Notes under the pieces: generated by a model
Told to the model about the DNA's origin: nothing
Database searches by the model: none
The model's input: the letters and a program-made list of their open reading frames with translations, nothing else
IMG/VR virus record: IMGVR_UViG_3300030019_000003
Location: 186,001 to 250,000 of that record
Length of the DNA stretch: 64,000 nt
DNA from: a virus
Direction: 5' to 3' (one strand)
In this document: piece by piece, positions 15,822 through 25,502 of the stretch
How positions within the stretch are numbered: the stretch's first letter is position 1
Layout: each line of letters starts with the position of its first letter
Program-made: the position numbers and the translations under genes

Positions 15822-18800
15822 ATGGTCTTTCCAGAATACAATAACCTATACCGGGCGGTGGGTACGACACGTTTAGTACACTTTGTAAGCCCTAGAATTA
15901 TAGACGGCGCGACGTTTAAATTCTGTAAAAATCCAATACTTTACTGGTTTACAGTTTCAGATATACCTGTTAAAATAGATAATACTTCTTCTTACTTAAA
16001 AGATATTAAGAAAACGTATATCAAAACTATTTTTGAATATATCGGTGAGGGTACGTTAGGTAACTTTCATAGGACTAATAATGTATCGACATCACAAGCA
16101 GTAAGCGAACTCGTTAAAAACGCACCTTACTTTAAATTCTTATCACCTACAGCAACAGAGTTAACAATGCCTAATACTACTCTAGCGATTGTTAATTATG
16201 GCTTATTAAATTCACGCTATCTGTATAGCTCTAACATACTTAATCCATATTATAAATGGTATAACGCTTTTCAAAAGATGTGTTCACAGCTATCTGATGC
16301 TACCTATAAAACAGATAGGCATCGTTTTGTTACTATTAATCTTCCTACATCATTGCCAACACGTAATCGTTTGGATATGTTTGCTGAAAAGATATTATCA
16401 TCACATCTTAAAGAACTCTCTATCTATCCTTATTTTACACTAGTAGATATTTGGAGATTCTTAACACCAGAATTAAAACAAACAAGCCTATTGGCAACTG
16501 TTCCAGAAAGTGAGTATCCTAATATAGATTTCATGTTTATAGTAGATACCAAAATAGTTCTCTTAAACTTTGGTATATTAGCAGGTCTTGTAAAAGAATA
16601 TAATCTACCAACAAAACTTCATGCTGATAGAGCTACCACTATTCGTAAACTCTTCTATCTGTTTTTACTTAATATTAACAGATTAACAAGTAAGCCTATT
16701 GATGAGATTATTAAAGATGGTGATAGTCAGCCTGATATCGCTATCACTGATAAACTCTTTGAGAAGATAGATACTTTTGGAACAGATGTAAATGCACCTA
16801 TACCAGTTGTAAACAATCCTGCAGTAGATATTAATCTAGAATTAGATAAACATGAGCCTGTTACGCCGGAAGAAGTTATTACAACGAATACTGATCTTCC
16901 TGAAGAATTAGTAGATGATTTTGACGAAGGTATTGATATCACAGCAGGTGAGTTAAGAGATCTTGCTAGTAGTAGCGATCATGTTGTTTATGATAATAAG
17001 GCTGAGATCTATAAAGAAGTAGCGCAGCCACAAGTCACCTTAGCAGTTCAAATAGGCGCTTTACAGGATTACGGTGTACTGACTAAATCTGAGGTAAACA
17101 AATACAATAACATCCTTATATCTCAAGAGTCATTACCTTCTCCTTATCCAGGAGATGTAACGCCGTTAAAAGATATGCTAAATAGTGCTCTAGATGTTTA
17201 TACACTGCCTGAAGAAGATTTAGCTATTACTGATAATCCTGTTGTTATTGACAAGAAAACACAAAAAGATGTTATAGGGACTATTAATAAAAACTATATC
17301 AAACATCAGCTTAAAAAAGATATTGTACGCTCCATCTATAAGATGCAAAGTGCGGGTGTTATCATCGATGACTATAAGGTAACTGATTCATCTACTATCC
17401 TAGGTGATTATAATCAGCATAGCTTTAGAATGATCCCACTAGATGGTAAAGCCTCTACTATTAAAGTAGCTTTTCCTGTTGTCAATGAGGATGGTACAAT
17501 TCGTTTATCCGGAAACCAATATAGAATGCGGGCTCAGCGTGCTGATTTTCCGATACGTAAGATAGATGCGACAACAGTATCTCTTTCTAGTAACTATGGT
17601 AAACTCTTTATAAGTAAAGCTGCTTATAAGAAGAATGATATAGGATATTGGTTACGAAATCTTATCATGACAAAGTATGATCTGAATGATGGATTAAGAG
17701 ATCTTGTTTTAGCAGAAGTTGATAATGAGGATTGTAAACAGCCATCACTTTACGGTTATCTATCCCGTTATATTAGATCTTTTAAGTACAACGATATTAT
17801 CTTCTCATTTGATTATAAACTACGGTACACATTATTAGCTAACACTACCGTTGAAGAGATTAAGAAGATTGAGGGCGATAAGTATATACTAATAGGTACA
17901 GAGAATGCTGTTCCAGTTTATGTTGATTTTGATAATAAACTGTATCATTATGTTGATGGAACTTTTCAAGTGTATTCTTCACTCTATGATGTTATCGGCA
18001 TTACTAAAGAGGATATGCCGTCAGAGCATACTGTTGTTAAAGTATTTAAACGTAGTGTTCCTACGGTATTAATGTTATCTTACTACATGGGTATCACAAA
18101 CCTTTTAAACATTTTAAAGGTTGAAGTTAGATATGTAGACTTTACCAGTCACCCTGGTGTAAAGATAAGAGAGAAGATGCCGGTAGGTGAACATCGCTTT
18201 ATGTTTAAAGATAAACTAGTCTATGTTAAAAAAGACTATGGCGATGCAGATCTTATTTTATCAGGTCTTAGTGAACTAGAGTCTTTAACACAACTATTTA
18301 ACTTTGAGGCTTTTAATAATAAAGAATCTTTTGAAACTATTTTCATACGTAGCGGGTTTAGTTATATGTATGTTAATGAAGTTAAATTAATGGAGTCTTT
18401 ATTTGTAGATCCTATTACCGAGACTATATTGAAAAAGATGGGTGAGCCATTAACTTTTAAAGGGCTATTACTAAGAGCCAATGAAATGCTCGTAGATGAT
18501 AACTATAAACACAGTAACAATGTTACTGAGATGACATTTAAAGGTTATGAGCGTGTACCAGGTATGTTCTATAATGAATTAGTTAAGGCAGTACGCGATC
18601 ATGAGAACAGAAGTTACTGGACTAAGTCTAGAGTAGTATTTCCAGAGTATAAAGTTATTGCTAATATAACTGAGGATAGCACTACTGTTATGGTTGATGA
18701 TACTAATCCTATAGCCTCTTTGAAGCAACGCGATGATACGACATACCTTGGCTATGGTGGGAGATCCCGTGAGGGAATGCAAAAGGATACTAGGCCTATT

Positions 18801-20117
18801 CATATTTCTGAAATAGGTATAACATCTGAAGCTACTAAAGATAGTGGAGATGTCGGTATTTCTTCTTATTTAACAGCTACTCCTAACCTAACGACTATAC
18901 GTGGTAACCCTGGTGTAACTGATGTAGCAAATGCTTCTTGGGGAGAGTTACTATCTGATACTGCCCTATTGTGTCCATTTTCCATAAATGATGATGCAAA
19001 ACGTTTAAATTTTGCTGGTATTCAAGCAGCACATGTTATTCCTATTATTAATTCTAGGGCTCCGTATGTAAGAACGGGACATGAAGCTATTATCCCTATT
19101 AAGGTAAAAGGTAGGTTCGTAACTATTGCAGAAGATAATGGAGTTGTTAAAAAAGTAACTTCTTCTAGTATGAAAGTTATGTATGAAAAACTAGGTGAAA
19201 AAGAGTATCCTATTTATTCATGGACAACCTCTAAAGAAGAATCCGGCTCATGTTATAGACATGATCTGGTTCCTAATCTTGTTGAAGGTGACGTGTTCGG
19301 AAAAGACGATACACTCATTTATGATATTGCTTTCTTTGAACCTGATATCTTTAATCGTAAACGTGTTGTTTATAAACAAGGTACTATGGTTAAAACAGCA
19401 TTTATAGATGATCCAGATACATATGAAGATAGTGGTGGAATTAGTAAACGATTTTGCGAGTCTCTTAAAACAAGACAAACAAAATATACTTCAGAAGTTA
19501 TTAGTAGTACAGACAATATACATAATCTTGTAAAACCTGGTGATAGAGTTGAAGCTACAACACCATTATTCAGTATAGCAGATGAGATGCTTAGTAATCT
19601 TGGTGATATGGACAAAAGAACTTTAAGTATTCTTCAAGAGTTAAAAATGAATACGCCTAAATCAAAAATAGCAGGTATCGTAAATAAGGTACACGTATTT
19701 TATAACTGTGCTTTAGAAGAACTTAGTCCGACACTGTTAGCTTTAGCAACAGAAGCTGATGCTGATTTACTTAAGAGTGCAGGTCATACAGGTAGAGTAA
19801 ATTCTAGTTATTCTATTGCAGGAGTTCCGTTATTACCAAATCAAGTAGAGGTAAAAGTCTATATTGATCTTATTGATAATATGGGTCTTGGTGATAAGGC
19901 TATTTTGGCTAATCAACTTAAATTTACTGTTGGTACTGTTGCCGATTATGAAATGACTACGGAATCAGGTGAGCCTATTGATCTATGGTTTGGTATACGA
20001 AGTGTCTCAGCTAGAATTGTTAATAGTGCCTATCTTATGGGAACTACAGCTTCTACTTTAGATGCTTTAAAAAACCTTATGGTTAAAACGTATAAAGAAC
20101 TTAAAGGCTCTAAATAA
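15822..20117 (+). CDS. RNA polymerase beta-like subunit (probably virion RNAP)
   Basis: Start at 15822, where AAGGA precedes ATG; the frame continues upstream but without a ribosome site. 1431 residues. Beta-subunit landmarks are clear: NFAGIQAAHVIPI and RAPYVRTGHE at about 1063-1088 (matching the E. coli region with MQRQAVP and VGTGME), GDKAILANQLKF near 1356 (matching GDKxxxRHGNKG) and PIDLWFGIRSVSARI near 1384 (matching DIVLNPLGVPSRM). An acidic linker lies at about 300-390. Its position a few genes before the prohead protease matches phiKZ gp178 and gp175, so I favour the virion-packaged polymerase that transcribes early genes. Not the nucleus-stage enzyme by context. Confidence 0.85.
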   Translation: MVFPEYNNLYRAVGTTRLVHFVSPRIIDGATFKFCKNPILYWFTVSDIPVKIDNTSSYLKDIKKTYIKTIFEYIGEGTLGNFHRTNNVSTSQAVSELVKNAPYFKFLSPTATELTMPNTTLAIVNYGLLNSRYLYSSNILNPYYKWYNAFQKMCSQLSDATYKTDRHRFVTINLPTSLPTRNRLDMFAEKILSSHLKELSIYPYFTLVDIWRFLTPELKQTSLLATVPESEYPNIDFMFIVDTKIVLLNFGILAGLVKEYNLPTKLHADRATTIRKLFYLFLLNINRLTSKPIDEIIKDGDSQPDIAITDKLFEKIDTFGTDVNAPIPVVNNPAVDINLELDKHEPVTPEEVITTNTDLPEELVDDFDEGIDITAGELRDLASSSDHVVYDNKAEIYKEVAQPQVTLAVQIGALQDYGVLTKSEVNKYNNILISQESLPSPYPGDVTPLKDMLNSALDVYTLPEEDLAITDNPVVIDKKTQKDVIGTINKNYIKHQLKKDIVRSIYKMQSAGVIIDDYKVTDSSTILGDYNQHSFRMIPLDGKASTIKVAFPVVNEDGTIRLSGNQYRMRAQRADFPIRKIDATTVSLSSNYGKLFISKAAYKKNDIGYWLRNLIMTKYDLNDGLRDLVLAEVDNEDCKQPSLYGYLSRYIRSFKYNDIIFSFDYKLRYTLLANTTVEEIKKIEGDKYILIGTENAVPVYVDFDNKLYHYVDGTFQVYSSLYDVIGITKEDMPSEHTVVKVFKRSVPTVLMLSYYMGITNLLNILKVEVRYVDFTSHPGVKIREKMPVGEHRFMFKDKLVYVKKDYGDADLILSGLSELESLTQLFNFEAFNNKESFETIFIRSGFSYMYVNEVKLMESLFVDPITETILKKMGEPLTFKGLLLRANEMLVDDNYKHSNNVTEMTFKGYERVPGMFYNELVKAVRDHENRSYWTKSRVVFPEYKVIANITEDSTTVMVDDTNPIASLKQRDDTTYLGYGGRSREGMQKDTRPIHISEIGITSEATKDSGDVGISSYLTATPNLTTIRGNPGVTDVANASWGELLSDTALLCPFSINDDAKRLNFAGIQAAHVIPIINSRAPYVRTGHEAIIPIKVKGRFVTIAEDNGVVKKVTSSSMKVMYEKLGEKEYPIYSWTTSKEESGSCYRHDLVPNLVEGDVFGKDDTLIYDIAFFEPDIFNRKRVVYKQGTMVKTAFIDDPDTYEDSGGISKRFCESLKTRQTKYTSEVISSTDNIHNLVKPGDRVEATTPLFSIADEMLSNLGDMDKRTLSILQELKMNTPKSKIAGIVNKVHVFYNCALEELSPTLLALATEADADLLKSAGHTGRVNSSYSIAGVPLLPNQVEVKVYIDLIDNMGLGDKAILANQLKFTVGTVADYEMTTESGEPIDLWFGIRSVSARIVNSAYLMGTTASTLDALKNLMVKTYKELKGSK

Positions 20118-20126
20118 TGTTATACT

Positions 20127-20154
20127 ACATTAGGCTGGGAAACCAGCCTAATGT
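20127..20154. terminator. Terminator after RNA polymerase beta
   Basis: 12-bp stem (ACATTAGGCTGG and its complement) with loop GAAA, ten bases after the stop, followed by TTTAAT. Confidence 0.8.
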
Positions 20155-20188
20155 TTTAATGAATATTTTAAATTAAAGGACGGGACGT

Positions 20189-20389
20189 ATGATATCGAAC
20201 TTAAGAGAGTTAAACACCACCAATTTACGTCTAATGGTAAGTGTTTCTAAGAAGACACTTGATGCTGTTGTATCTGGTGATAGAACCGAGGCTTTTAGTC
20301 AACCATCAAACGTGGCTGAACTTGATGCTTTTAATCAACAAGTAGAAGCTATTATTGTAGATAAAATAAGAAATAGATTGAAGGTGTGA
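20189..20389 (+). CDS. Small unknown protein, probably virion-related
   Basis: 66 residues; ATG after AAAGGACGGG. Helical, no cysteines. Its end lies two bases before the start of the next gene, with the ribosome site of that gene (AAGGTG) inside it. Function unknown; by position part of the head/virion gene run. Confidence 0.5.
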   Translation: MISNLRELNTTNLRLMVSVSKKTLDAVVSGDRTEAFSQPSNVAELDAFNQQVEAIIVDKIRNRLKV

Positions 20390-20391
20390 CC

Positions 20392-21690
20392 ATGGAAGAA
20401 ATTGAAATCTTAGCTAATAAACTAGCTGAAAAAGGCTCTCTATTCGATATTAAATCTAACAGCATTTTTACTGTTAGCCAATTACCTGGTGGCAATGCTG
20501 ACTTAGAAGAAATTGTGGCACAGGTAGGTATCAAACTTAGAAATGAAACAAGCTTATTTAGGATGAAAATAAATCCTTTACTAGGTGAATATGTTTCCGC
20601 TGTCACCGATGAGATCTCACGTTTAAGAGATACCAGTGAAGTCACTAAGTACATTATTAAAGAATGTACTATACCTAGTATAGCAGAAGAACTAAATTCA
20701 AAAGTTAGTTCTAGCTTAAAAGGTAGTATTTCTGCTGTTGGTATTTCATTTAGTATCCCCACTCCTGAGACCATCAAAGACTATTTTAAACCTGTAGGTG
20801 ATCTTAAGATCCCTGCGACAGAGTTCCTAGCAACACTAAGTGTTGATGTGATGATCGAGTTTTGGAATAAGTTTCTAACAAATATAAGTAGCGATAATAC
20901 TAATTACAATATTTTTAAATCAGGATCACCTGTAAACATTACTGATCTATGTTTAAATATTTTAGCTATCACTTTCTTAAGAGAAAATCAGCCATCTTAT
21001 GATACTACGGATAATACAGTTTATCGTAAATTCATGACTGAGACTTTGGAAGAATTAAAAGGCTTCTTAGCGTTTGCCATCACCGTTTATAAAGGCGAGA
21101 TCGATGTTAAGAAAGTAATCTCCGCTATTCCTGATAGATATACCGTTTATGTTAATCCGGCTGTATACGATGAGTTCTTAAAATTGGGTGGTAAGCCTGA
21201 GACTGTTTTAGGTTTCTTACTATCTGAACAAAAAGACAGTGAAAAATACATAGACACATTATTGAATAACGCAGCGATATTAGAAGGTGAGTGGTCTAGA
21301 CGTTATAACCTTTGTAGATTAGAGTCTATTGATCTTAATATCAGAAATCACAAAGCTATTCACAAGCTTTATGTTAATAAATTCTTTAACGAATTGTTAC
21401 CAAAATATCTAGTGGATTACGTACGGTTAACACCTGCTGAATCAGAGAGTAAGATTGATGAATTATTATCAGGTGTTGATAGTGCTACGATCGTTGATGT
21501 TGAAAAGATAAGCAGACTTATTTTTGGTATGGTGTATTTTGCATCTACGAACTATTTTGCATTCACAGAGTATATGCTTAGTTATCTTAAATTGTTTAAA
21601 GACAATGATCTTAAGAAAGCTGCATCTTTTGCTGTGCTTGACATTATTTTAGACTATCTATTCACACAGGTGGATGTTAGAGGTATCTAA
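20392..21690 (+). CDS. Probable virion structural protein
   Basis: Start at ATG 20392 after AAGGTG; a GTG at 20386 is possible. 432 residues, helical, no known motif. Lies between RNA polymerase beta and the prohead protease, the place of virion proteins (gp176/gp177 neighbourhood) in phiKZ. The last base of its stop codon is the first base of the next ATG. The assignment is by position only. Confidence 0.5.
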   Translation: MEEIEILANKLAEKGSLFDIKSNSIFTVSQLPGGNADLEEIVAQVGIKLRNETSLFRMKINPLLGEYVSAVTDEISRLRDTSEVTKYIIKECTIPSIAEELNSKVSSSLKGSISAVGISFSIPTPETIKDYFKPVGDLKIPATEFLATLSVDVMIEFWNKFLTNISSDNTNYNIFKSGSPVNITDLCLNILAITFLRENQPSYDTTDNTVYRKFMTETLEELKGFLAFAITVYKGEIDVKKVISAIPDRYTVYVNPAVYDEFLKLGGKPETVLGFLLSEQKDSEKYIDTLLNNAAILEGEWSRRYNLCRLESIDLNIRNHKAIHKLYVNKFFNELLPKYLVDYVRLTPAESESKIDELLSGVDSATIVDVEKISRLIFGMVYFASTNYFAFTEYMLSYLKLFKDNDLKKAASFAVLDIILDYLFTQVDVRGI

Positions 21691-22418
21691 TGGAAGTCAT
21701 TTATCCTGATAAACTAACCAGAAATAGTGAAGCTATTAAAAGTTGTTTTAATATTATAGGGGATGTTACTATAGCAACTAGAGATATTAAGATTGTTTTT
21801 CCTACACGTTATATCAATAGGAATCTAGCGGTACTTGGTAGTACCGTTAAAACATTATCAGTATATGCTATTATCGACGAAGATGATAACTATGATATCT
21901 CAATCGCCCCTATTATTGAGGGGCTATCCCCTTACAGCGTTCATGATGCTGTACTTTATGAATCTGATTATAAGATACTTACCTTTAGAAAAAATGACGT
22001 TGTTATTGCAAATAACAATCTTGTTATGTCAGATGGTTTTCTTTATGAGATGTTTGATGAGTTTTTTATTAAAGGTAACATACCTTTTTTCTTAGACTAC
22101 GACGATGTCGGTAATCTATTTTTAGAGACTATGAAATATGCTAATAGCCGTATTGGTAAGAACATGCTAACTTTTGAATTATTAGCATCTATCATAGCAA
22201 GAGATCCTGATGATAAACGTATCTTTTTTAGGCAGACCCTTAAAACAGTAGAAGATCTTAAAAAGAAACCTGCTTACGTTGGAATCAATAACGTCTTCTA
22301 TAGTTTAAATACAACTGCTGCTAAACTAATAGGTGGGTATTTTAGACAAGGAATTAAAACAGCTCTTGTAGATAATGAGGTAACTACCTCAAAACTTTCA
22401 GAGATATTAAGAAAATAA
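21690..22418 (+). CDS. Probable virion structural protein
   Basis: 242 residues, start coupled to the previous stop (TAATG). Alternating strands in the first half, helical in the second. No motif recognised. Fourteen bases separate it from the protease gene, so the two are co-transcribed. Confidence 0.5.
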   Translation: MEVIYPDKLTRNSEAIKSCFNIIGDVTIATRDIKIVFPTRYINRNLAVLGSTVKTLSVYAIIDEDDNYDISIAPIIEGLSPYSVHDAVLYESDYKILTFRKNDVVIANNNLVMSDGFLYEMFDEFFIKGNIPFFLDYDDVGNLFLETMKYANSRIGKNMLTFELLASIIARDPDDKRIFFRQTLKTVEDLKKKPAYVGINNVFYSLNTTAAKLIGGYFRQGIKTALVDNEVTTSKLSEILRK

Positions 22419-22431
22419 CCAAGGTGATAAC

Positions 22432-23223
22432 ATGAGTTTACCAAGAATATCATTTACAAATATCGATGTCCTTCCTCAGAACAAGAAACTGGAGAAAGAT
22501 GCTGATGGATATTATAAGATGGACGTTGGAGCATTTAACTGCTTCAACTCTGCTGGAGAATTTTATCTTAAAGACAATATAGAAGAAACGATCAAAGGTA
22601 GTTCGAGTGCATTCATGCGTCGTATTACTTCAGGATACCTTAAAGGTGAAGCAGGGCATCCTGCTTTTGTACCTGGTATGTCTGCCGCTCAGTATTATGC
22701 TAGAAACATGCGTATTGAATTAACAAATGTGTCACACCATATTAAGGCAGTTGATCTTGTTCCCACTGCTACCGATTCAGGATTAGCGGGTAAAGGTAAC
22801 ATTATTAAAGTTGTTGCCTGGTTAAGACCTACTGGAGCTATGGGTGATGGTTTAGCTAAAGATCTTGAAGACCCTAATTGTAATGTTGCTTTTTCTATAC
22901 GTTGCATTACTAATAACCAAATTATTGGTGGTGTAAATCATAAAGCATTAGACACTATTATAACATGGGACTGGGTTTTAGAACCTGGTATTAAATATGC
23001 TAATAAGGCGGATACTTTAAAAAATAGTTTAGGTTTAACTATTGAAAGTTTAGATACACAAACTCTTGATATTAAAGCTTTATTATCCGGTGTTTCACTG
23101 CAGCAGATTTTAGGTGGCGGTAACTTCTCGATTGAAGATAGTGCTTATCTAAATGAAATCACAATGGAACTTAGGGCCAAATACTCTGTAGATCCTGCTT
23201 TTAAACATTTACGTAAATGGTAA
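22432..23223 (+). CDS. Prohead maturation protease
   Basis: 263 residues. The T4 gp21/herpes-assemblin-like layout is visible: KGEAGHP at 71-77 (catalytic His76; compare the GExxHP motif of prohead proteases) and a serine in NVAFSIRC at 151-158 (probable nucleophile Ser155). The enzyme is expected to cleave capsid and internal head proteins during maturation; the phiKZ counterpart is gp175. The C-terminal 60 residues may be a cleavable tail. The gene ends in a long palindromic terminator. Confidence 0.85.
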   Translation: MSLPRISFTNIDVLPQNKKLEKDADGYYKMDVGAFNCFNSAGEFYLKDNIEETIKGSSSAFMRRITSGYLKGEAGHPAFVPGMSAAQYYARNMRIELTNVSHHIKAVDLVPTATDSGLAGKGNIIKVVAWLRPTGAMGDGLAKDLEDPNCNVAFSIRCITNNQIIGGVNHKALDTIITWDWVLEPGIKYANKADTLKNSLGLTIESLDTQTLDIKALLSGVSLQQILGGGNFSIEDSAYLNEITMELRAKYSVDPAFKHLRKW

Positions 23224-23254
23224 CTAACTTAGGGCTTAAGCCCTAAGTTAGTTA
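23221..23254. terminator. Palindromic terminator with T tract
   Basis: Perfect 34-base palindrome beginning at the protease stop codon, immediately followed by a run of T. Confidence 0.92.
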
Positions 23255-23287
23255 TTTTTTTGATTATGAGATTATAAGGAGCTTTAA

Positions 23288-25465
23288 ATGGCTGAAGATA
23301 CAACTGGGTTAGGGATAACTGATTTATACCCAACCTATGATATAAGTTCCGTTATCAAAACAACAACTGATAAAGAAAGTGCTAATAATAACAGTGTTAA
23401 AGTTATTGATAAAGATTGGGTTGATTTTAGATTTTTTATGTCAGATGATCAATTAGAAGATATAGATGCTGTTAATAGGTACTTTACAACAACAGCCTGG
23501 AAATTCTCAGATACAACACTAGGTGGTAATATCGCCATTAATGCCAGACCACAATTTACACGCTATGCTGATATACGTAGTGGAAGTAGGGTTACACGTA
23601 ACGAAGTTACAGTTCCATCTCATGAAGGTAATTACGGTATGGGACGTTACTATTCTGAGGCTATAGATGATAACTTACAATTAATTTATTTTACGTTTGG
23701 TGTAGCTGAATTTAACAGTTTACCTAACTTCTTTACTAGAGCTATAGATTATACCGATAGTGTTGTAGCTAATACAGGTAAGGTTCCTGTTGGTTATATT
23801 GTAGGTCAATTTCTTGGAGATGGTATCATGCTTGCCGCATTCCCTATGATAACCTTATCGATATGGGCATTAAAGTTAGTTTCTAAATTGATATTAGGCA
23901 GTGAAGAATTTAACTTTTACTACATGAAACCCGCCATGCATGCCTATTGGGGTACTGTTAATACATTGGTAACTACATTAGCTACTGAAATGGGCATATT
24001 AATACCAGAGCTAATGAATGACTCTACTGTAGCACAACGTATGGGTTTACCGGTACGATTGAATCAAGAAGATCTAAGTGAGATGCGTAGACAATTTCCA
24101 ATGTTACTAAGTAACAATAACTATATAGATGTTTATGCCATAGCCGCTAGACCACAAATCATTGCTAATCACCAACACTATTATGAACGAGAACTTTATG
24201 ATCAAAATCCTGATGGTGCTTTTAACTTTGTAGGTTATGTTAAAAATGAAAACGCAACATCTTCTCAGAATAGTCCATCAAGTTTAATATCCATGATGAA
24301 TACCGCTATATCCTTTGAAAGAACAGTTGTAAAATTTCAAGATTTTCTAGATAAGATGGTTAAAGGTAGTGAGTTATACGGAGAAAGATTTAACGATACG
24401 TCTACGGCAACTACATCGCAAACAGCCACAACAACATCTGCTGATAGTACAACTACTAAGCCAAACTATACTAAAGATAATGCTGGTACCTATCCTGGTA
24501 AAGATGATCCGGATAGAGAGGGTTACTTAAATAAGTTAACACGAGCTTTAGACTCTAGTATTAGAGATGGTGCTATGCATGCTGTGTTTGCTGTTGACTA
24601 CTCCGGTCCTGTAAGTGAATCTTTTAGTAACTCTACCGGCAATATAGGATTAGCAGATAAGATTAAAAGTGTCGCTACCGCTGCTAGAAATATTAAGTTT
24701 GATCTAGAGGGGGGTAATATTAATGATACTGTAACTGCTGGGCTAGCTACAGTTAAGAATGTTCTTTCTGGTGCATTAGATAGTGTGTCTTTTGGGTTAT
24801 CTGGTGCTATAGCTACAGCTACAGGTAGCGCTTTCGTAGATATACCTAAAAAATGGGAAGATTCAGATATGAGCATGCCGTCAGCATCTTATACGATACA
24901 ATTGATATCACCTTACGGTAATACTATATCTCAGATGCAAAATATTTATATACCACTTTGTATGCTACTAGCAGGGACGTTACCACTATCTGCAGGTATG
25001 AGTTCCTACGCTTCGCCTTATTTATGTTCTGCGTTTTGTAAAGGTGTACAAAATATTAAGATGGGTATGATAACGAGTTTAAGTATTACCAGAGGAACTT
25101 CTAACTTAGGGTTTAGTAAAACACGTAGACCACTTGCTATTGATGTTAGTTTTACAGTTACAGATTTTAGTAATAAAATAACTGCACCAGTATCAAGTAG
25201 TATTTTTAGTTCATTTGGTGTTGCGCTTAATGACAATACTCCTATGGGTAATTATCTAGCGGTACTAGGTTCTAGAGATATTCTAACCAGTAAGTATACT
25301 GTTCCTAAGATTAAATTAAGAGCTTCTAGGTTATTGATGTCTTTTGATCAAATGATATCACCTGCGTCTATGGGTGTTAGAATGGGTGCAGGAGGATTAA
25401 ATAATATCCTAGGTGGTCTTCTTATGGATCATACTGTTAACGTTAACCAGTTAAACAAATACTAA
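23288..25465 (+). CDS. Large virion structural protein
   Basis: 725 residues. Pattern RYADIRSGSRVTRNE, then GNYGMGRYYSEAIDDN and NSLPNFFTRAID, recalls a conserved structural protein of large phages whose exact role I do not know. A hydrophobic stretch lies at about 175-210 (GYIVGQFLGDG, AAFPMITLSIWALKLV). A low-complexity Thr/Ser linker lies at about 375-395. The C-terminal half has IQLISPYGN and a Met/Gly-rich end. Its own ribosome site AAGGAG lies downstream of the protease terminator, so an independent promoter is likely. It is not a recognisable HK97-type capsid protein. Confidence 0.6.
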   Translation: MAEDTTGLGITDLYPTYDISSVIKTTTDKESANNNSVKVIDKDWVDFRFFMSDDQLEDIDAVNRYFTTTAWKFSDTTLGGNIAINARPQFTRYADIRSGSRVTRNEVTVPSHEGNYGMGRYYSEAIDDNLQLIYFTFGVAEFNSLPNFFTRAIDYTDSVVANTGKVPVGYIVGQFLGDGIMLAAFPMITLSIWALKLVSKLILGSEEFNFYYMKPAMHAYWGTVNTLVTTLATEMGILIPELMNDSTVAQRMGLPVRLNQEDLSEMRRQFPMLLSNNNYIDVYAIAARPQIIANHQHYYERELYDQNPDGAFNFVGYVKNENATSSQNSPSSLISMMNTAISFERTVVKFQDFLDKMVKGSELYGERFNDTSTATTSQTATTTSADSTTTKPNYTKDNAGTYPGKDDPDREGYLNKLTRALDSSIRDGAMHAVFAVDYSGPVSESFSNSTGNIGLADKIKSVATAARNIKFDLEGGNINDTVTAGLATVKNVLSGALDSVSFGLSGAIATATGSAFVDIPKKWEDSDMSMPSASYTIQLISPYGNTISQMQNIYIPLCMLLAGTLPLSAGMSSYASPYLCSAFCKGVQNIKMGMITSLSITRGTSNLGFSKTRRPLAIDVSFTVTDFSNKITAPVSSSIFSSFGVALNDNTPMGNYLAVLGSRDILTSKYTVPKIKLRASRLLMSFDQMISPASMGVRMGAGGLNNILGGLLMDHTVNVNQLNKY

Positions 25466-25501
25466 TAACACAGACTAGGACTAATGTCCTAGTCTGTGTT
25501 A
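25466..25501. terminator. Bidirectional terminator between convergent genes
   Basis: 15-bp perfect stem (TAACACAGACTAGGA and its complement) with a 6-base loop between the two convergent stop codons. Confidence 0.8.
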
Positions 25502-25502
25502 C

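Noticed and set aside
23810-23910. Hydrophobic stretch in the 725-residue protein as evidence of a membrane protein
   Set aside because: It is a single island in an otherwise soluble, virion-like protein with no signal peptide.
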